This document shows, one piece after another, positions 18,410 through 28,740 of a stretch of DNA of 64,000 nt; positions within the stretch are counted from its first letter, which is position 1, and every line of letters starts with the position of its first letter. Location of the stretch: assembly GCF_000746825.1 (NCBI RefSeq), contig NZ_JQIV01000006.1, positions 372,001-436,000 on the forward strand, read 5' to 3'. This stretch comes from Carnobacterium inhibens subsp. inhibens DSM 13024. Lineage in GTDB: Bacteria; Bacillota; Bacilli; Lactobacillales; Carnobacteriaceae. The translations under genes and the position numbers were made by a program. The notes beneath the pieces are model-generated. The model was not told where the DNA came from. It made no database searches and saw only the letters and a program-made list of their open reading frames with translations.

Positions 18410-18886
18410 ATGGAATTAGATTTGTATGATGAAACAAACCAGGTTACGCTGGAACAAAAAAAATTAGTGAATTCTTTACTAGCATTCGCAGGGGATCATC
18501 TACAGTTGCCGGCAGATACTGAAATGTCGGTAACATTCGTAGACGATGAAAATATTCAAAAAATCAATAAAACATATCGTGGCAAAGATCAACCAACCGA
18601 CGTGATCAGTTTTGCTATGGAAGATGAAGTTGAAGATGAATTAATGATCAACTTTGATAATTTAGATGAACCCATTCCGAGAAATATTGGGGATATTATT
18701 ATTTCAGTTGATAAAACAGCAACCCAAGCCGAAGAATATGGACATTCTTTTGATCGTGAATTAGGATTTCTTGCTTTACATGGTTTCTTACATTTAAATG
18801 GATATGATCATATGAATCCTGAGGATGAAAAAGAAATGTTTGGGTTGCAGAAAGAGATATTAGAAGCCTATGGACTTAAAAGATAA
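18410..18886 (+). CDS. ybeY: Endoribonuclease YbeY (rRNA maturation factor)
   Basis: Metal-dependent RNase involved in 16S rRNA 3'-end maturation and ribosome quality control. 158 residues from ATG 18410. The binding site AGGAGTGAGG (18391-18400) lies before it, and a GTG at 18395 inside that site is unlikely to be the start. The zinc motif HGFLHLNGYDH supplies His124, His128 and His134. The upstream family motif YRGKDQPTDVISFA is present. Its 3' end overlaps dgkA by 17 bp. Confidence 0.95.
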   Translation: MELDLYDETNQVTLEQKKLVNSLLAFAGDHLQLPADTEMSVTFVDDENIQKINKTYRGKDQPTDVISFAMEDEVEDELMINFDNLDEPIPRNIGDIIISVDKTATQAEEYGHSFDRELGFLALHGFLHLNGYDHMNPEDEKEMFGLQKEILEAYGLKR

Positions 18887-19265
18887 AGAACAGGTCGGTA
18901 AAAACTCAAGCTTCTTTGACTCTTTTAAGTATGCATTTAAAGGAGTTTTAACGGCCTTTCAAGAAGAAAGAAATATGCGATCACATATTTTAATTGGGTC
19001 TATTGTCTTAATTTTATGTGCATTCCTTGATCTGACTATCAATGAATGGTTATGGGTTCTTTTCAGTATTTTTTTAGTAGTAATAATGGAAATTTGGAAT
19101 ACTGTTATAGAGAATGTAGTTGATTTGGTGACTGGTGATACTTTTCATCCTCTGGCAAAAAAGGCAAAAGATATGGCAGCATCGGCTGTACTACTAACAG
19201 CTGGTTTTTCAATTATTGTAGCGTTGATTATCATTTTACCAAAATTATGGCAAATACTATTCTAA
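18870..19265 (+). CDS. dgkA: Undecaprenol/diacylglycerol kinase, DgkA family
   Basis: Small integral membrane kinase; in Gram-positives it mainly phosphorylates undecaprenol and so recycles the lipid carrier. 131 residues with three membrane segments. The family active-site run EIWNTVIENVVDL is followed by KAKDMAASAVLL. A cytoplasmic N-terminus carries the YAFKGVLTAFQEERNMRSH motif. The start codon lies inside the end of ybeY, suggesting translational coupling in this operon. Confidence 0.93.
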   Translation: MDLKDKEQVGKNSSFFDSFKYAFKGVLTAFQEERNMRSHILIGSIVLILCAFLDLTINEWLWVLFSIFLVVIMEIWNTVIENVVDLVTGDTFHPLAKKAKDMAASAVLLTAGFSIIVALIIILPKLWQILF

Positions 19266-19690
<425 letters not shown>

Positions 19691-19691
<1 letters not shown>

Positions 19692-20599
19692 TGAAAAATA
19701 CGAATGAGCACAAATCAGGTTTTGTTTCTATTGTTGGGCGTCCAAACGTTGGTAAATCAACATTATTAAATAGAATTGTAGGACAAAAAATAGCAATAAT
19801 GAGTGATAAAGCTCAAACAACAAGAAATAAAATACAAGGTATCTATACTACGCCAGAATCACAAATTGTATTTATCGATACTCCTGGTATCCATAAACCT
19901 AAACACCGTCTAGGAGACTTTATGGTAGACTCGGCTTTTAGTGCTTTTAGAGAAGTAGATGTTATTTTGTTCATGGTAAATATTGCAGAAAAACGCGGTC
20001 CTGGAGATAACTTCATTATTGAAAGATTAAAAACAGTCAAAAGCCCAGTATTTTTAGTGCTGAATAAAATTGATAAAATTCATCCTGATCAATTGCTGCC
20101 AATTATTGAAGATTACCGTTCATTAGTAGATTTTGAACAAATCATTCCAATTTCTGCTTCAGAAGGCAATAATGTTGATACATTATTATCAGAAGTAACA
20201 AAATACTTGCCTGAAGGACCTCAATTTTATCCAGAAGACCAAGTAACCGATCACCCAGAATACTTTATCGTTTCTGAATTAATCCGTGAAAAAGTTCTGG
20301 AATTAACGAGAGAAGAAGTTCCACATTCTGTTGCTGTTGTTGTTGAAAGTATGCAACGAAATGAACTTGGAAAAGTTCAAGTACATGCAGCGATCATTGT
20401 TGAGCGTTCAAGTCAAAAAGGAATTATTATTGGAAAAGGCGGGAAAATGTTAAAAGACATTGGTATCCGTGCTCGAAAAGATATTGAAGTTTTATTAGGA
20501 GATAAAATTTATTTAGATCTTTGGGTAAAAGTTCAAAAAGATTGGCGTGATCGCCAAACGAATTTACAAGATTATGGTTACCGTAAAGACGATTATTAA
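19691..20599 (+). CDS. era: GTPase Era
   Basis: Essential GTPase that binds the 3' end of 16S rRNA and aids 30S maturation. 302 residues. G1 is GRPNVGKS (16-23), G3 is DTPG, G4 is NKID. A C-terminal KH domain carries [19 protein letters not shown]. The start ATG shares a base with the cdd stop, and GGAGG lies in the cdd tail. A terminator follows, separating it from recO. Confidence 0.97.
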
Positions 20600-20611
20600 A
20601 AAAATAGATAA

Positions 20612-20647
20612 AAAATAAAACCATAAATTTTTGTGGTTTTATTTTTT
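20612..20647 (+). terminator. Terminator between era and recO
   Basis: Stem AAAATAAAACCA (20612-20623) with TGGTTTTATTTT (20634-20645), followed by further Ts. Confidence 0.75.
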
Positions 20648-20677
20648 AAGCGCGGATCGTGTGTAGGAGGTTTTTTT

Positions 20678-21475
20678 ATGGCTCAGGTAGAAGAAGTAGA
20701 AGGCATCGTGTTATCTGTGCGAAATCATCGCGAAAATGATCAATTGGTTAAGTTGTTTACAAATCGTTTTGGTAAACGCATGTTTTTTGTTAAAGGAACC
20801 AGAAAGCAAGCAAACAAACTAAAAACAGCTGTATTGCCTTTTACAAAAGCGACTTATATCGCTGACATCCGTGACACTGGACTTTGTTTTATCCGTGATG
20901 CAAAAGAGGTAGAACAGTATAAAAGCATGCAAACGGATATCTTCTTGAACGCCTATGCTACTTATATCTTAAGTTTAGCAGATTCGGCCTTAGAAGATGG
21001 CATAGTGGACAGTACACTCTTTCACAGAATTGATCGCTGTTTGACTGAGATCGATGAAAAAACCGATCCAGAAATTGTGGTAAACATATTCGAAATTCAA
21101 ATTTTGCCTTATTTTGGAGTTGCACCTGAATTTAGAGGTTGTCGTGTGTGTGGAATAACAGAAGGTGTATTTGATTACTCTGGCAGTTATGGTGGACTGC
21201 TATGTCAGAATCATTGGCATTTAGATAAACACCGGTACCATGCCAGTAGGAGAGCCATTCATTTTGTACGTTTATTTTCAGTCGTTTCTTTAGACCAATT
21301 AGGATCTATCAATGTCAAAGAAGAGACAAAGCGCGAAATTAGAACATTGATCGATATGATCTACGAAGAATCAGTTGGAATCAAGTTGAAAAGCAAAAAG
21401 TTTATTGATCAGATGTATTCCTGGGGTGATCTTTTAGTGAATAAAAGAGTTCCACCTGAGGAAACCACAGACTAG
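20678..21475 (+). CDS. recO: DNA repair protein RecO
   Basis: Loads RecA on SSB-coated DNA together with RecR in recombinational repair. 265 residues from ATG 20678, which has GTAGGAGG upstream; the frame extends further upstream but into the era terminator. An OB-fold N-terminal domain starts with VEGIVLSVRNHRENDQLVKLF. A cysteine-containing region CRVCGITEGVFDYSGSYGGL lies in the helical C-terminal half. It lies just before the T-box of glyQS, the standard order era-recO-glyQS. Confidence 0.93.
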   Translation: MAQVEEVEGIVLSVRNHRENDQLVKLFTNRFGKRMFFVKGTRKQANKLKTAVLPFTKATYIADIRDTGLCFIRDAKEVEQYKSMQTDIFLNAYATYILSLADSALEDGIVDSTLFHRIDRCLTEIDEKTDPEIVVNIFEIQILPYFGVAPEFRGCRVCGITEGVFDYSGSYGGLLCQNHWHLDKHRYHASRRAIHFVRLFSVVSLDQLGSINVKEETKREIRTLIDMIYEESVGIKLKSKKFIDQMYSWGDLLVNKRVPPEETTD

Positions 21476-21498
21476 GATATAGGATAAGAAAGTAACTG

Positions 21499-21528
21499 TT
21501 GACAATAGTCAATAGTGAAGGTTATTAT
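21499..21528 (+). promoter_or_regulatory. Promoter of glyQS
   Basis: Consensus -35 TTGACA at 21499-21504 and -10 TATTAT at 21523-21528, with 18 bp between them, just before the T-box leader. Confidence 0.75.
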
Positions 21529-21540
21529 AGGTTTAAGTAA

Positions 21541-21750
21541 ATAACCAGCGATGAAAGAAAAAAGTAAAGACTTTACCTCTATAGGAGCGAATTTGGGATA
21601 GTGTGAGCCAAATATAGACAAAGTTTTGAAAGGCATTCTGGAGCTGTTCGATAAAAGAGATGCTAGTTTTTATTAAACTAGAATTAGGGTGGAACCGCGA
21701 TTGTACTATCGTCCCTATGCTGACACACTTGTTAGCATAGGGATTTTTTT
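21541..21750 (+). promoter_or_regulatory. Glycine T-box riboswitch leader of glyQS
   Basis: T-box core AGGGTGGAACCGCG at 21686-21699. A terminator follows: CCCTATGCTGACA (21713-21725) with TGTTAGCATAGGG (21730-21742), one G-T pair, plus a T run. The probable specifier GGC (Gly) is at 21632-21634 in TGAAAGGCATTCTGGAG, matching the first downstream gene. Confidence 0.93.
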
Positions 21751-21810
21751 GTATTGTTTTTAATAAAGTCGTTACTAAACGATCTAAAAATTTAAGAGGA
21801 GAATGACATT

Positions 21811-22731
21811 ATGAAAGAGAATAGCTTAACATTTCAAGAAATAATCATGACATTACAGAAATATTGGTCTGATCAAGGTTGTCTACTGCTTCAATCCTAC
21901 GATACAGAAAAAGGAGCAGGAACAATGAGTCCGTACACATTTTTACGCGCTATTGGACCAGAACCTTGGAACGCGGCCTATGTAGAACCTTCAAGACGTC
22001 CAGCAGATGGTCGTTATGGTGAAAATCCTAATCGTTTATTCCAACACCATCAATTCCAAGTAGTTATGAAACCTTCTCCAGATAATATTCAAGAACTTTA
22101 TTTAGAAAGTCTTCGCTTACTAGGAATCGATCCTCTTGAACATGACATCCGCTTTGTAGAAGACAACTGGGAAAATCCTTCAATGGGTTGTGCAGGTCTT
22201 GGATGGGAAGTATGGTTAGACGGTATGGAAATTACTCAATTTACTTACTTCCAACAAGTTGGGGGATTAGAATGCAATCCTGTAACCAGTGAGATTACTT
22301 TTGGATTAGAACGATTAGCTTCTTATATTCAAGATGTTGACAGTGTTTATGATATTGAATGGACTAAAGGGGTTAAATATGGTGAGATCTTTATTCAACC
22401 TGAATACGAACACTCTAAGTATGCTTTTGAAAACAGCAATCAAGAATTGCTTTTAATGTTGTTTAATGAATATGAAAAAGAAGCAACTGCACAAATTGAA
22501 GCTGGATTAGTTCATCCTGCTTATGACTACGTGTTGAAATGTAGCCATACATTTAATTTGCTGGATGCTAGAGGTGCCGTTTCCGTTACGGAACGTGCTG
22601 GATACTTAGCTCGTATTCGTAACATGGCTCGTGCGATCGCAAAAGCTTTTGTTATTGAACGCGAAAAATTAGGTTTCCCTTTGCTTCAAGCTCAATCTGC
22701 TGAAAATAAGGAGGCAAAAGAAAATGACTAA
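21811..22731 (+). CDS. glyQ: Glycyl-tRNA synthetase alpha subunit
   Basis: Catalytic class II subunit of the heterotetrameric bacterial GlyRS. 306 residues. The family signature starts [19 protein letters not shown] and continues with [19 protein letters not shown] and [23 protein letters not shown] precedes the start. It overlaps glyS by 8 bp, consistent with coupled synthesis of the two subunits. Controlled by a Gly T-box. Confidence 0.97.
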   Translation: MKENSLTFQEIIMTLQKYWSDQGCLLLQSYDTEKGAGTMSPYTFLRAIGPEPWNAAYVEPSRRPADGRYGENPNRLFQHHQFQVVMKPSPDNIQELYLESLRLLGIDPLEHDIRFVEDNWENPSMGCAGLGWEVWLDGMEITQFTYFQQVGGLECNPVTSEITFGLERLASYIQDVDSVYDIEWTKGVKYGEIFIQPEYEHSKYAFENSNQELLLMLFNEYEKEATAQIEAGLVHPAYDYVLKCSHTFNLLDARGAVSVTERAGYLARIRNMARAIAKAFVIEREKLGFPLLQAQSAENKEAKEND

Positions 22732-24808
22732 AAATTTATTATTAGAAATTGGTTTAGAAGAAATTCCAGCTCACATCGTAACTCCAAGCAGCAAACAGTT
22801 AGTCCAAAAATTAACAGCTTTTCTAAAAGAAAACCGCTTAGAACATGGAGAAGTGATCCCGTATTCTACTCCCAGAAGATTAGCGGTGGTTGTTAAAGAT
22901 ATCGCGGAAAAACAAGAAGATATTCAAGAATCTGTTAAAGGACCTGCTAAAAAAATCGCTCAGGATGCTGAAGGGAACTGGAGTAAAGCTGCTATTGGTT
23001 TTGCTCGCGGACAAGGAGCTACTACAGAAGATATCTACTTTAAAGAAATCAAAGACGTTTCTTATGTTTATGTTGATAAATTTATTTCAGGTAAAACCGT
23101 TAATGAAATCCTTATTGGTTTAGGTGAAGTGATTGCATCAATGACATTCCCTGTAAGCATGCACTGGGCAAATCATTCATTTAAATACATTCGCCCGTTC
23201 CACTGGTTAACAGCTATGTTAGATGAAGAAGTGATTCCATTCGAATTATTAGATATCAAAACGTCTAATACCTCTCGGGGACACCGCTTTTTAGGCACAG
23301 ATGTCACTTTTGCTAGTGCTTTAGATTATGAAAAAACATTAGAAGCAGTCTTTGTTATTGCAGATAGCGAAAAACGCAAACAGATGATTGTTACGCAAAT
23401 CGAAAAATTAGCGAAAGATAATAAGTGGTCTGTTTCTTTAGATGAAGAATTACTTGAAGAAGTAACGAATTTGATTGAATACCCTACTGCTTTTTATGGC
23501 ACATTTGATAAAAAATATTTAGATTTACCAGAAGAAGTATTGATTACTTCAATGAAAGATCATCAACGTTATTTCGGAGTAAAAAACAATGAAGGAGCTA
23601 TCTTACCTTACTTTATCTCTGTACGTAATGGAAATGCTGAACACCTTGATATGGTTGCTAAAGGAAATGAAAAAGTGCTGACAGCTCGTTTAGATGATGG
23701 TCAATTCTTCTATGAAGAAGATCAAAAATTAACGATTGCTGCTTGTGTTGACCGCCTGAAACAAGTAACTTTTCATGAAAAAATTGGTTCGATTTATGAA
23801 AAAATGAACCGAGTGAAAGCAATTGCTCAACTTATCGGGAAAAATGTAGGGTTAAATGATACTGAATTAAAAGATTTGAACCGTGCTTCTGAAATATACA
23901 AATTTGATTTAGTAACCAATATGGTTGGCGAATTTCCTGAACTACAAGGAATTATGGGTGAAAAATATGCTATGATGCAAGGTGAAAATCCAGCAGTCGC
24001 TGCCGCTATTAGAGAACATTATATGCCTACTTCAAGTGAAGGGGAACTTCCTGAAACGGCTGTTGGAGCGGTATTAGCTATTGCAGATAAATTAGAAAGT
24101 GTTCTTAGCTTCTTTGCAGTTGGTATGATCCCGACTGGCTCGAATGATCCTTACGCGTTGAGACGTCAAACATATGGTATCGTGCGTATTATTGAATCAA
24201 AAAATTGGAGTTTCCCTATGGAATCTCTTAAAAAAGATATCTTAGCTGCAACGGTTATCGAACAAAGTGCATTAGCCCAAGGGTATGCTTCAAGTAACTT
24301 AGAAGTGATCGACTTTATTAAAGCTCGTATTCGTCAGTTGCTAGTTGGGAAAAATATCCGTCATGATGTGATTGATGCTGCATTGCATTCTCGTCAGGAA
24401 GATATGATCAAATTGATAGAAGCTGGACGTGAAATCAACCGTCATTTATCAGATACGGTCTTTAAACCAACTATAGAAGCGTTGACTCGTGTATTGAATC
24501 TAGCTGCTAAAGGGAAAGAATTGCTTAACCAAACAGAATTAACTGTAAATACCGATTTATTTGAAACAAAATCTGAACATGAATTATATGAAGCATTTAG
24601 TGCAATCGAAAAAACTGCTCATGATAGTACTAGCGATCAAAACTATCAAGCGTTTGAACAACTACAACCGTTGATTGATACCTTTTTCAATGAAAACATG
24701 GTCATGGCAGATGATGAAGCTGTTCGTAATAATCGTTTAGCTTTATTAATGAAAATTTCTAAATTTGTTTTATCTTTTGCAAGTGTAGATAAGTTAGTCG
24801 TTAAATAA
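22724..24808 (+). CDS. glyS: Glycyl-tRNA synthetase beta subunit
   Basis: tRNA-binding subunit of GlyRS. 694 residues, normal for the family. The N-terminal signature is [18 protein letters not shown], with [18 protein letters not shown] and DHQRYFGV in the middle. An HD-like region follows ([15 protein letters not shown]), then a C-terminal anticodon-binding domain of DALR type. AAGGAGG lies inside the end of glyQ. It ends before a clear terminator. Confidence 0.97.
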   Translation: MTKNLLLEIGLEEIPAHIVTPSSKQLVQKLTAFLKENRLEHGEVIPYSTPRRLAVVVKDIAEKQEDIQESVKGPAKKIAQDAEGNWSKAAIGFARGQGATTEDIYFKEIKDVSYVYVDKFISGKTVNEILIGLGEVIASMTFPVSMHWANHSFKYIRPFHWLTAMLDEEVIPFELLDIKTSNTSRGHRFLGTDVTFASALDYEKTLEAVFVIADSEKRKQMIVTQIEKLAKDNKWSVSLDEELLEEVTNLIEYPTAFYGTFDKKYLDLPEEVLITSMKDHQRYFGVKNNEGAILPYFISVRNGNAEHLDMVAKGNEKVLTARLDDGQFFYEEDQKLTIAACVDRLKQVTFHEKIGSIYEKMNRVKAIAQLIGKNVGLNDTELKDLNRASEIYKFDLVTNMVGEFPELQGIMGEKYAMMQGENPAVAAAIREHYMPTSSEGELPETAVGAVLAIADKLESVLSFFAVGMIPTGSNDPYALRRQTYGIVRIIESKNWSFPMESLKKDILAATVIEQSALAQGYASSNLEVIDFIKARIRQLLVGKNIRHDVIDAALHSRQEDMIKLIEAGREINRHLSDTVFKPTIEALTRVLNLAAKGKELLNQTELTVNTDLFETKSEHELYEAFSAIEKTAHDSTSDQNYQAFEQLQPLIDTFFNENMVMADDEAVRNNRLALLMKISKFVLSFASVDKLVVK

Positions 24809-24834
24809 ATTTCCGCAAATAAGTTTACTTTGTG

Positions 24835-24874
24835 CTCCATTAAGGATAGAATTTTCCTTAGTGGAGTTTTTTTT
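24835..24874 (+). terminator. Terminator of glyQS
   Basis: CTCCATTAAGGA (24835-24846) pairs with TCCTTAGTGGAG (24855-24866, one mismatch), followed by eight Ts. Confidence 0.88.
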
Positions 24875-24900
24875 AGTCAGCCTTATAAAGGAGTGGAAAA

Positions 24901-25275
24901 ATGGATGATTATCAGTTAAATATGAAGCGAGTCTATGAAAAACCTGAGAAGGAAGACGGTTACCGCATTTTAGTTGATCGAATATGGCCTAGAGGGGTAT
25001 CAAAAGATAAAGCAGCTATCAATGAATGGGCAAAAGAGATCACTCCATCTTCAACCATTCGCAAAGAGTTTGATCATCAACCTCAAAAGTTTGAATGGTT
25101 TAAACAAGCTTACTGGACGGAATTAACAGATAATCCTAGATTAGAGTCATTTCTAATTCATGTATTTGAGCAATTAGAACAGACACCTGTAACATTTGTC
25201 TATGCCGCAAAAGATGAAGAATTCAATCATGTGGTTGTTTTGATGGATTACATTAAGACAATAAAAGCGACATGA
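24901..25275 (+). CDS. DUF488 family protein
   Basis: 124 residues covering the whole DUF488 (YeaO-like) family. Key blocks are RVYEKPEKEDGYRILVDRIW, PRGVSKDKAAINEWAKEI and FVYAAKDEEFNH. The biochemical function is not established. AAAGGAG precedes the ATG. It lies alone between the glyQS terminator and an ABC transporter gene 41 bp downstream. Confidence 0.85.
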   Translation: MDDYQLNMKRVYEKPEKEDGYRILVDRIWPRGVSKDKAAINEWAKEITPSSTIRKEFDHQPQKFEWFKQAYWTELTDNPRLESFLIHVFEQLEQTPVTFVYAAKDEEFNHVVVLMDYIKTIKAT

Positions 25276-25316
25276 TTTTTTATTATGAAAGTATATAAGC
25301 ACGTTTGGAGGTCCTT

Positions 25317-27029
25317 ATGTTAAAACGTTTTTTAAGTTATTATAAGCCGTATAAAAATTTATTTATTTTGGATTTTGGATGTGCTATTGTAGCAGCTATC
25401 TTAGAGCTGTCATTTCCACTAGTTGTTAATCGAGTCATTGATGATTTACTGCCTTCAGAAAACTGGACACTCATTGTGACTGCATCGTTGTCTTTGCTAT
25501 TTTTATACATTGTAAATACATCACTGCAATATGTAGTCGTTTATTTTGGTCATAAACTAGGAGTAAACATTGAAACAGATATGCGTCGAGAACTATATGG
25601 ACATCTACAGAAACAGCCTTTCAGTTATTACGACAATCAGAAAACAGGTAAACTGATGACACGCTTGACGACTGATTTGTTCGAAATATCAGAAGTGGCT
25701 CACCATGGTCCAGAAGATGTATTTATCACATTTATTACTTTAGGCGGTGCCTTCGCCCTTATGCTGACGGTACATGTCCAATTAGCTTTAGCTACATTTG
25801 TGATGATTCCTTTTATCACGATTGCTTTAGTTTTTTTCAACAAACGAATGACCAAGATCAATACAAAAATCTTTAATGACTTAGGTGAATTTAGTGCTGG
25901 AATTGAAGCCTCTGTCAGCGGAATACGTGTTGTACAAGCTTTTGCAAATGAAGAACATGAAGCTGGCAGATTTGAGATTCTGAACCAAGCTTACCGAAAA
26001 TCAAAAATCTTATTTTATAAAATGATGGGGATCAGTTCTTCATATAATTACTTGCTCATCCGTTTGATTAATTTATTTGCTTTATTTTTTGGAGCATATT
26101 ACACGATACAAGGTGAAATTACTTATGGTGATTTTGTAGGATTTATTTTATTGTCCAATATTTTTGTTCGACCAATTGAAAAAGTAAATACAATGATTGA
26201 AAGTTATCCTAAAGGAATTGCTGGATTTAAACGTTTAACAGAAGAATTGGATAAAGAACCGGCGATTCAAGATAAAGAGGATGCCATTGAAGTGAAACGA
26301 TTGAATGGAAATATTGACTATAAAAGCGTTTCTTTTTGGTATGATTCTTCCAAAAAAGTTTTAGATGGAATTGATTTATCCATTCAAGCTGGTGAAACTG
26401 TGGCCTTTGTGGGTCCTAGTGGAGCAGGTAAGACAACAATTTGTAATTTATTGCCTCGTTTTTATGAAGTTAATGAAGGTGAGATAACGATTGATGGCAT
26501 CAATATCCAAGATATGTCGATGCATTCACTGAGAGAACAAGTTGGTGTAGTGCAACAAGACGTGTATCTTTTTCCAGGTAGTATCAGAGAAAATGTCGCT
26601 TATGGAAAATTGGATGCAAGTGAAGAAGAAATACGACGTGCTGTTCAATTGGCTCATTTGGAAAAAGTAGTTGCTGATATGCCTGAGGGACTAGATACGA
26701 TCATTGGTGAGAGAGGTGTTAAATTATCCGGTGGTCAAAAGCAACGTCTATCTATTGCTCGGATGTTTTTAAAGAATCCGCCTATTTTGATCTTAGATGA
26801 GGCTACTTCTGCTTTAGATACTGAAACAGAACAAGTCATCCAAGAATCCTTAAACTCATTAGCAAAAGGTCGTACCACATTGATTATTGCTCATCGCTTA
26901 GCGACAATCAAGCATGCTACACGGATTATCGTTGTCAATGAAGAAGGAATTGCTGAACAAGGTAGCCATGATGAGTTATTAGCAAAAAATGGCGCATACA
27001 AAAAGCTGCATGACGCGCAATTTAGTTAA
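25317..27029 (+). CDS. ABC exporter half-transporter, MdlB/MsbA-like
   Basis: 570 residues with six predicted membrane helices (about 1-305) fused to an ATPase domain (about 330-570). The ATPase has Walker A GPSGAGKTT, signature LSGGQKQR, Walker B ILILDEATSALD and the switch His in IIAHRLATI. ATG 25317 has GGAGG five bases upstream; a TTG at 25305 overlapping that site is less likely. A half-transporter of this type works as a homodimer or with a partner, and no partner gene is adjacent. Substrate unknown; multidrug or lipid export is the family norm. Confidence 0.9.
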   Translation: MLKRFLSYYKPYKNLFILDFGCAIVAAILELSFPLVVNRVIDDLLPSENWTLIVTASLSLLFLYIVNTSLQYVVVYFGHKLGVNIETDMRRELYGHLQKQPFSYYDNQKTGKLMTRLTTDLFEISEVAHHGPEDVFITFITLGGAFALMLTVHVQLALATFVMIPFITIALVFFNKRMTKINTKIFNDLGEFSAGIEASVSGIRVVQAFANEEHEAGRFEILNQAYRKSKILFYKMMGISSSYNYLLIRLINLFALFFGAYYTIQGEITYGDFVGFILLSNIFVRPIEKVNTMIESYPKGIAGFKRLTEELDKEPAIQDKEDAIEVKRLNGNIDYKSVSFWYDSSKKVLDGIDLSIQAGETVAFVGPSGAGKTTICNLLPRFYEVNEGEITIDGINIQDMSMHSLREQVGVVQQDVYLFPGSIRENVAYGKLDASEEEIRRAVQLAHLEKVVADMPEGLDTIIGERGVKLSGGQKQRLSIARMFLKNPPILILDEATSALDTETEQVIQESLNSLAKGRTTLIIAHRLATIKHATRIIVVNEEGIAEQGSHDELLAKNGAYKKLHDAQFS

Positions 27030-27040
27030 TCTACTTCAAA

Positions 27041-27095
27041 AAAAGAAACCACTAAAGGGAATTTTAATTTTCCTTGTAATAGTGGTTTTTCTTAT
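27041..27095. terminator. Bidirectional terminator between the ABC exporter and the phosphoesterase
   Basis: AAAGAAACCACTA near 27042-27054 pairs with TAGTGGTTTTTCTT near 27080-27093 (one bulge), with an inner AAGGGAA/TTCCTT extension. A and T tracts flank both sides. Confidence 0.78.
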
Positions 27096-27928
27096 TTCGT
27101 GCGTTCAAGAGTAATGACTAACAAATGAGGTTTGTTGTTGATTCGAAATGGGAATAGGCTATTTCCAATTCCTCGGCTTACCACTAGTTTTTTTGAAGCA
27201 TCTTGTTCGCTGTCGTAAATGCCAGTTGTATACTTAGGGGAAAATCCTTGGCCAGGAGCGTATAAAGGACCGACAAGGGGTACTCTTATTTGACCACCGT
27301 GTGCATGACCGCTGAATGTGATATCTGGCTGAATCAAAGGATTAGAAGTTAAATACTGTTCGAAGTACTCAGGATGATGAGCGAGTAAAAGTATTGGCAT
27401 ATCGTCTAGTGGACCTTGTACAGGTACTTCGCTAGGATAACTTTCATCTCTAACGCCCACTAAAGCTAGTTGAGTACCTTTTAAGTCTAAGGTGATTTGT
27501 GTATTGTTTAATAATAGGACACCGCTTTGGCTAATTTCTTTTTCCCATTCTGCCAATTGTCCGCTGCTTGTCTCATGATTTCCTGAAACAGCATAAGTTG
27601 GTGCGATAGCCATTAAAGAACTGCCGAATTCCGCTAGAGGGATATTTTTCAAATCAGCTGTACGATCCATTAAATCACCCGTTAGAAAAATTAGATCCGG
27701 TTGTACTTTTTCAATTTCAGAAAGTAACGTCTCAATTGAAATGCGATTTCTTTCAAAATGAGTATCTGATAGATGAACAATTTTTAATTGGTTTAATTCT
27801 TGAGGAAGGTCCTCTAGTGCAATAGTTTGGTATTCAATGTCTAATGAACGATTCTGGTAATAACCATAGACACAAAAAGAAATAGTTGGAATTATGAGTA
27901 AAAATAAAATAAGTTTAAATTTCTTCAT
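27092..27928 (-). CDS. Membrane-anchored metallophosphoesterase, YkuE/YaeI-like
   Basis: 278 residues. One N-terminal membrane helix (about 5-24) is followed by a calcineurin-type phosphoesterase domain. All metal motifs are present in order: LSDTH, TGDLMD, SGNHE, LAHHPE and GHAHGGQ. Relatives such as B. subtilis YkuE are exported; the helix suggests this one faces outward. AAGGAG precedes the ATG. It is convergent with the ABC exporter. The natural substrate is unknown. Confidence 0.9.
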   Translation of the reverse strand: MKKFKLILFLLIIPTISFCVYGYYQNRSLDIEYQTIALEDLPQELNQLKIVHLSDTHFERNRISIETLLSEIEKVQPDLIFLTGDLMDRTADLKNIPLAEFGSSLMAIAPTYAVSGNHETSSGQLAEWEKEISQSGVLLLNNTQITLDLKGTQLALVGVRDESYPSEVPVQGPLDDMPILLLAHHPEYFEQYLTSNPLIQPDITFSGHAHGGQIRVPLVGPLYAPGQGFSPKYTTGIYDSEQDASKKLVVSRGIGNSLFPFRINNKPHLLVITLERTK

Positions 27929-28126
27929 TTGGTCTCCTTAGTGAAAACGTTTTTTAAAGTATAGCATATTACGTATTCTTCCTTGTTAATTAAATTAAAA
28001 AAAGTTATGGTTGTAAAGATGAAAAATAGTTTTAATAATAAGATGGCTGGTTTTAAAGCTTAAAATTAAATTGACTAAGGTATAATGAACGTAAGAAGAA
28101 TTCAACAATTGAAAAGGACTGATTTT

Positions 28127-28645
28127 ATGGATGCAACTAAAAGAAGAAACAGTATCGTTTCTATTTTATTACAAGAGAATAGAGCTGTAAGTGCGAGAAA
28201 ATTAGCGTCAGAACTGAATGTGAGTCGTCAGATCATAGTTGGGGATGTGGCTTTATTGAGAGCAAGCGGAATGGATGTAATCGCTACACCAAAAGGATAT
28301 GTTTTGGAATCAGAATCTATGACGAATAAATATATTGGCAAATTGGCCAGCCAACATAATGCTGCTGAAACCAAAGACGAGCTGTATGACATAGTAGATA
28401 ATGGTGGAGAAATAGTAGATGTTATAGTGGAACACCCGGTTTACGGAGAATTGAAAGGACGATTAGCCATTTCTTCTCGTTATGATGCAGATAAATTTTT
28501 AGAAGCCATTGAAAATAAACAGGCTAATTTATTATCTGAATTAACAGATGGAGTACACTTGCATACTATTGCTTGTGCAGACAAAAAAGCCTTTGAAAGA
28601 ATCAAAGATACCCTTGAGAATCATGGGTTTATCTATAAAAATTAA
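28127..28645 (+). CDS. niaR: Niacin-responsive transcriptional repressor NiaR
   Basis: Repressor of NAD salvage and niacin transport genes. 172 residues from ATG 28127, which has AAAAGGA upstream; the in-frame ATG at 28085 lies in a promoter-like TATAAT. An HTH_11 domain spans about 6-60 (VSARKLASELNVSRQIIVGD). The 3H ligand-binding domain carries His77, His103 (VEHPVYGE) and His144/His146 (GVHLHT). The next gene looks like the niacin transporter niaX, and matching palindromes lie between them, which supports the assignment. Confidence 0.9.
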   Translation: MDATKRRNSIVSILLQENRAVSARKLASELNVSRQIIVGDVALLRASGMDVIATPKGYVLESESMTNKYIGKLASQHNAAETKDELYDIVDNGGEIVDVIVEHPVYGELKGRLAISSRYDADKFLEAIENKQANLLSELTDGVHLHTIACADKKAFERIKDTLENHGFIYKN

Positions 28646-28647
28646 AA

Positions 28648-28708
28648 GGTGTCTTGACATCTTTTGATAAACGCCTATAATTAAGTTTGCCAACGTGTCA
28701 AGACACGT
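28648..28708 (+). promoter_or_regulatory. niaX promoter with two probable NiaR operators
   Basis: The promoter is TTGACA (28654-28659), 16 bp, TATAAT (28676-28681). One palindrome, GGTGTCTTGACATC (28648-28661), covers the -35. A second, ACGTGTCAAGACACGT (28693-28708), lies just downstream of the start region. They share TGTCAAGACA on opposite strands. NiaR as the binder is inferred from its adjacent gene. Confidence 0.75.
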
Positions 28709-28740
28709 GTAAAGCACATCTGAAATTAGGAGTTGTCAAA

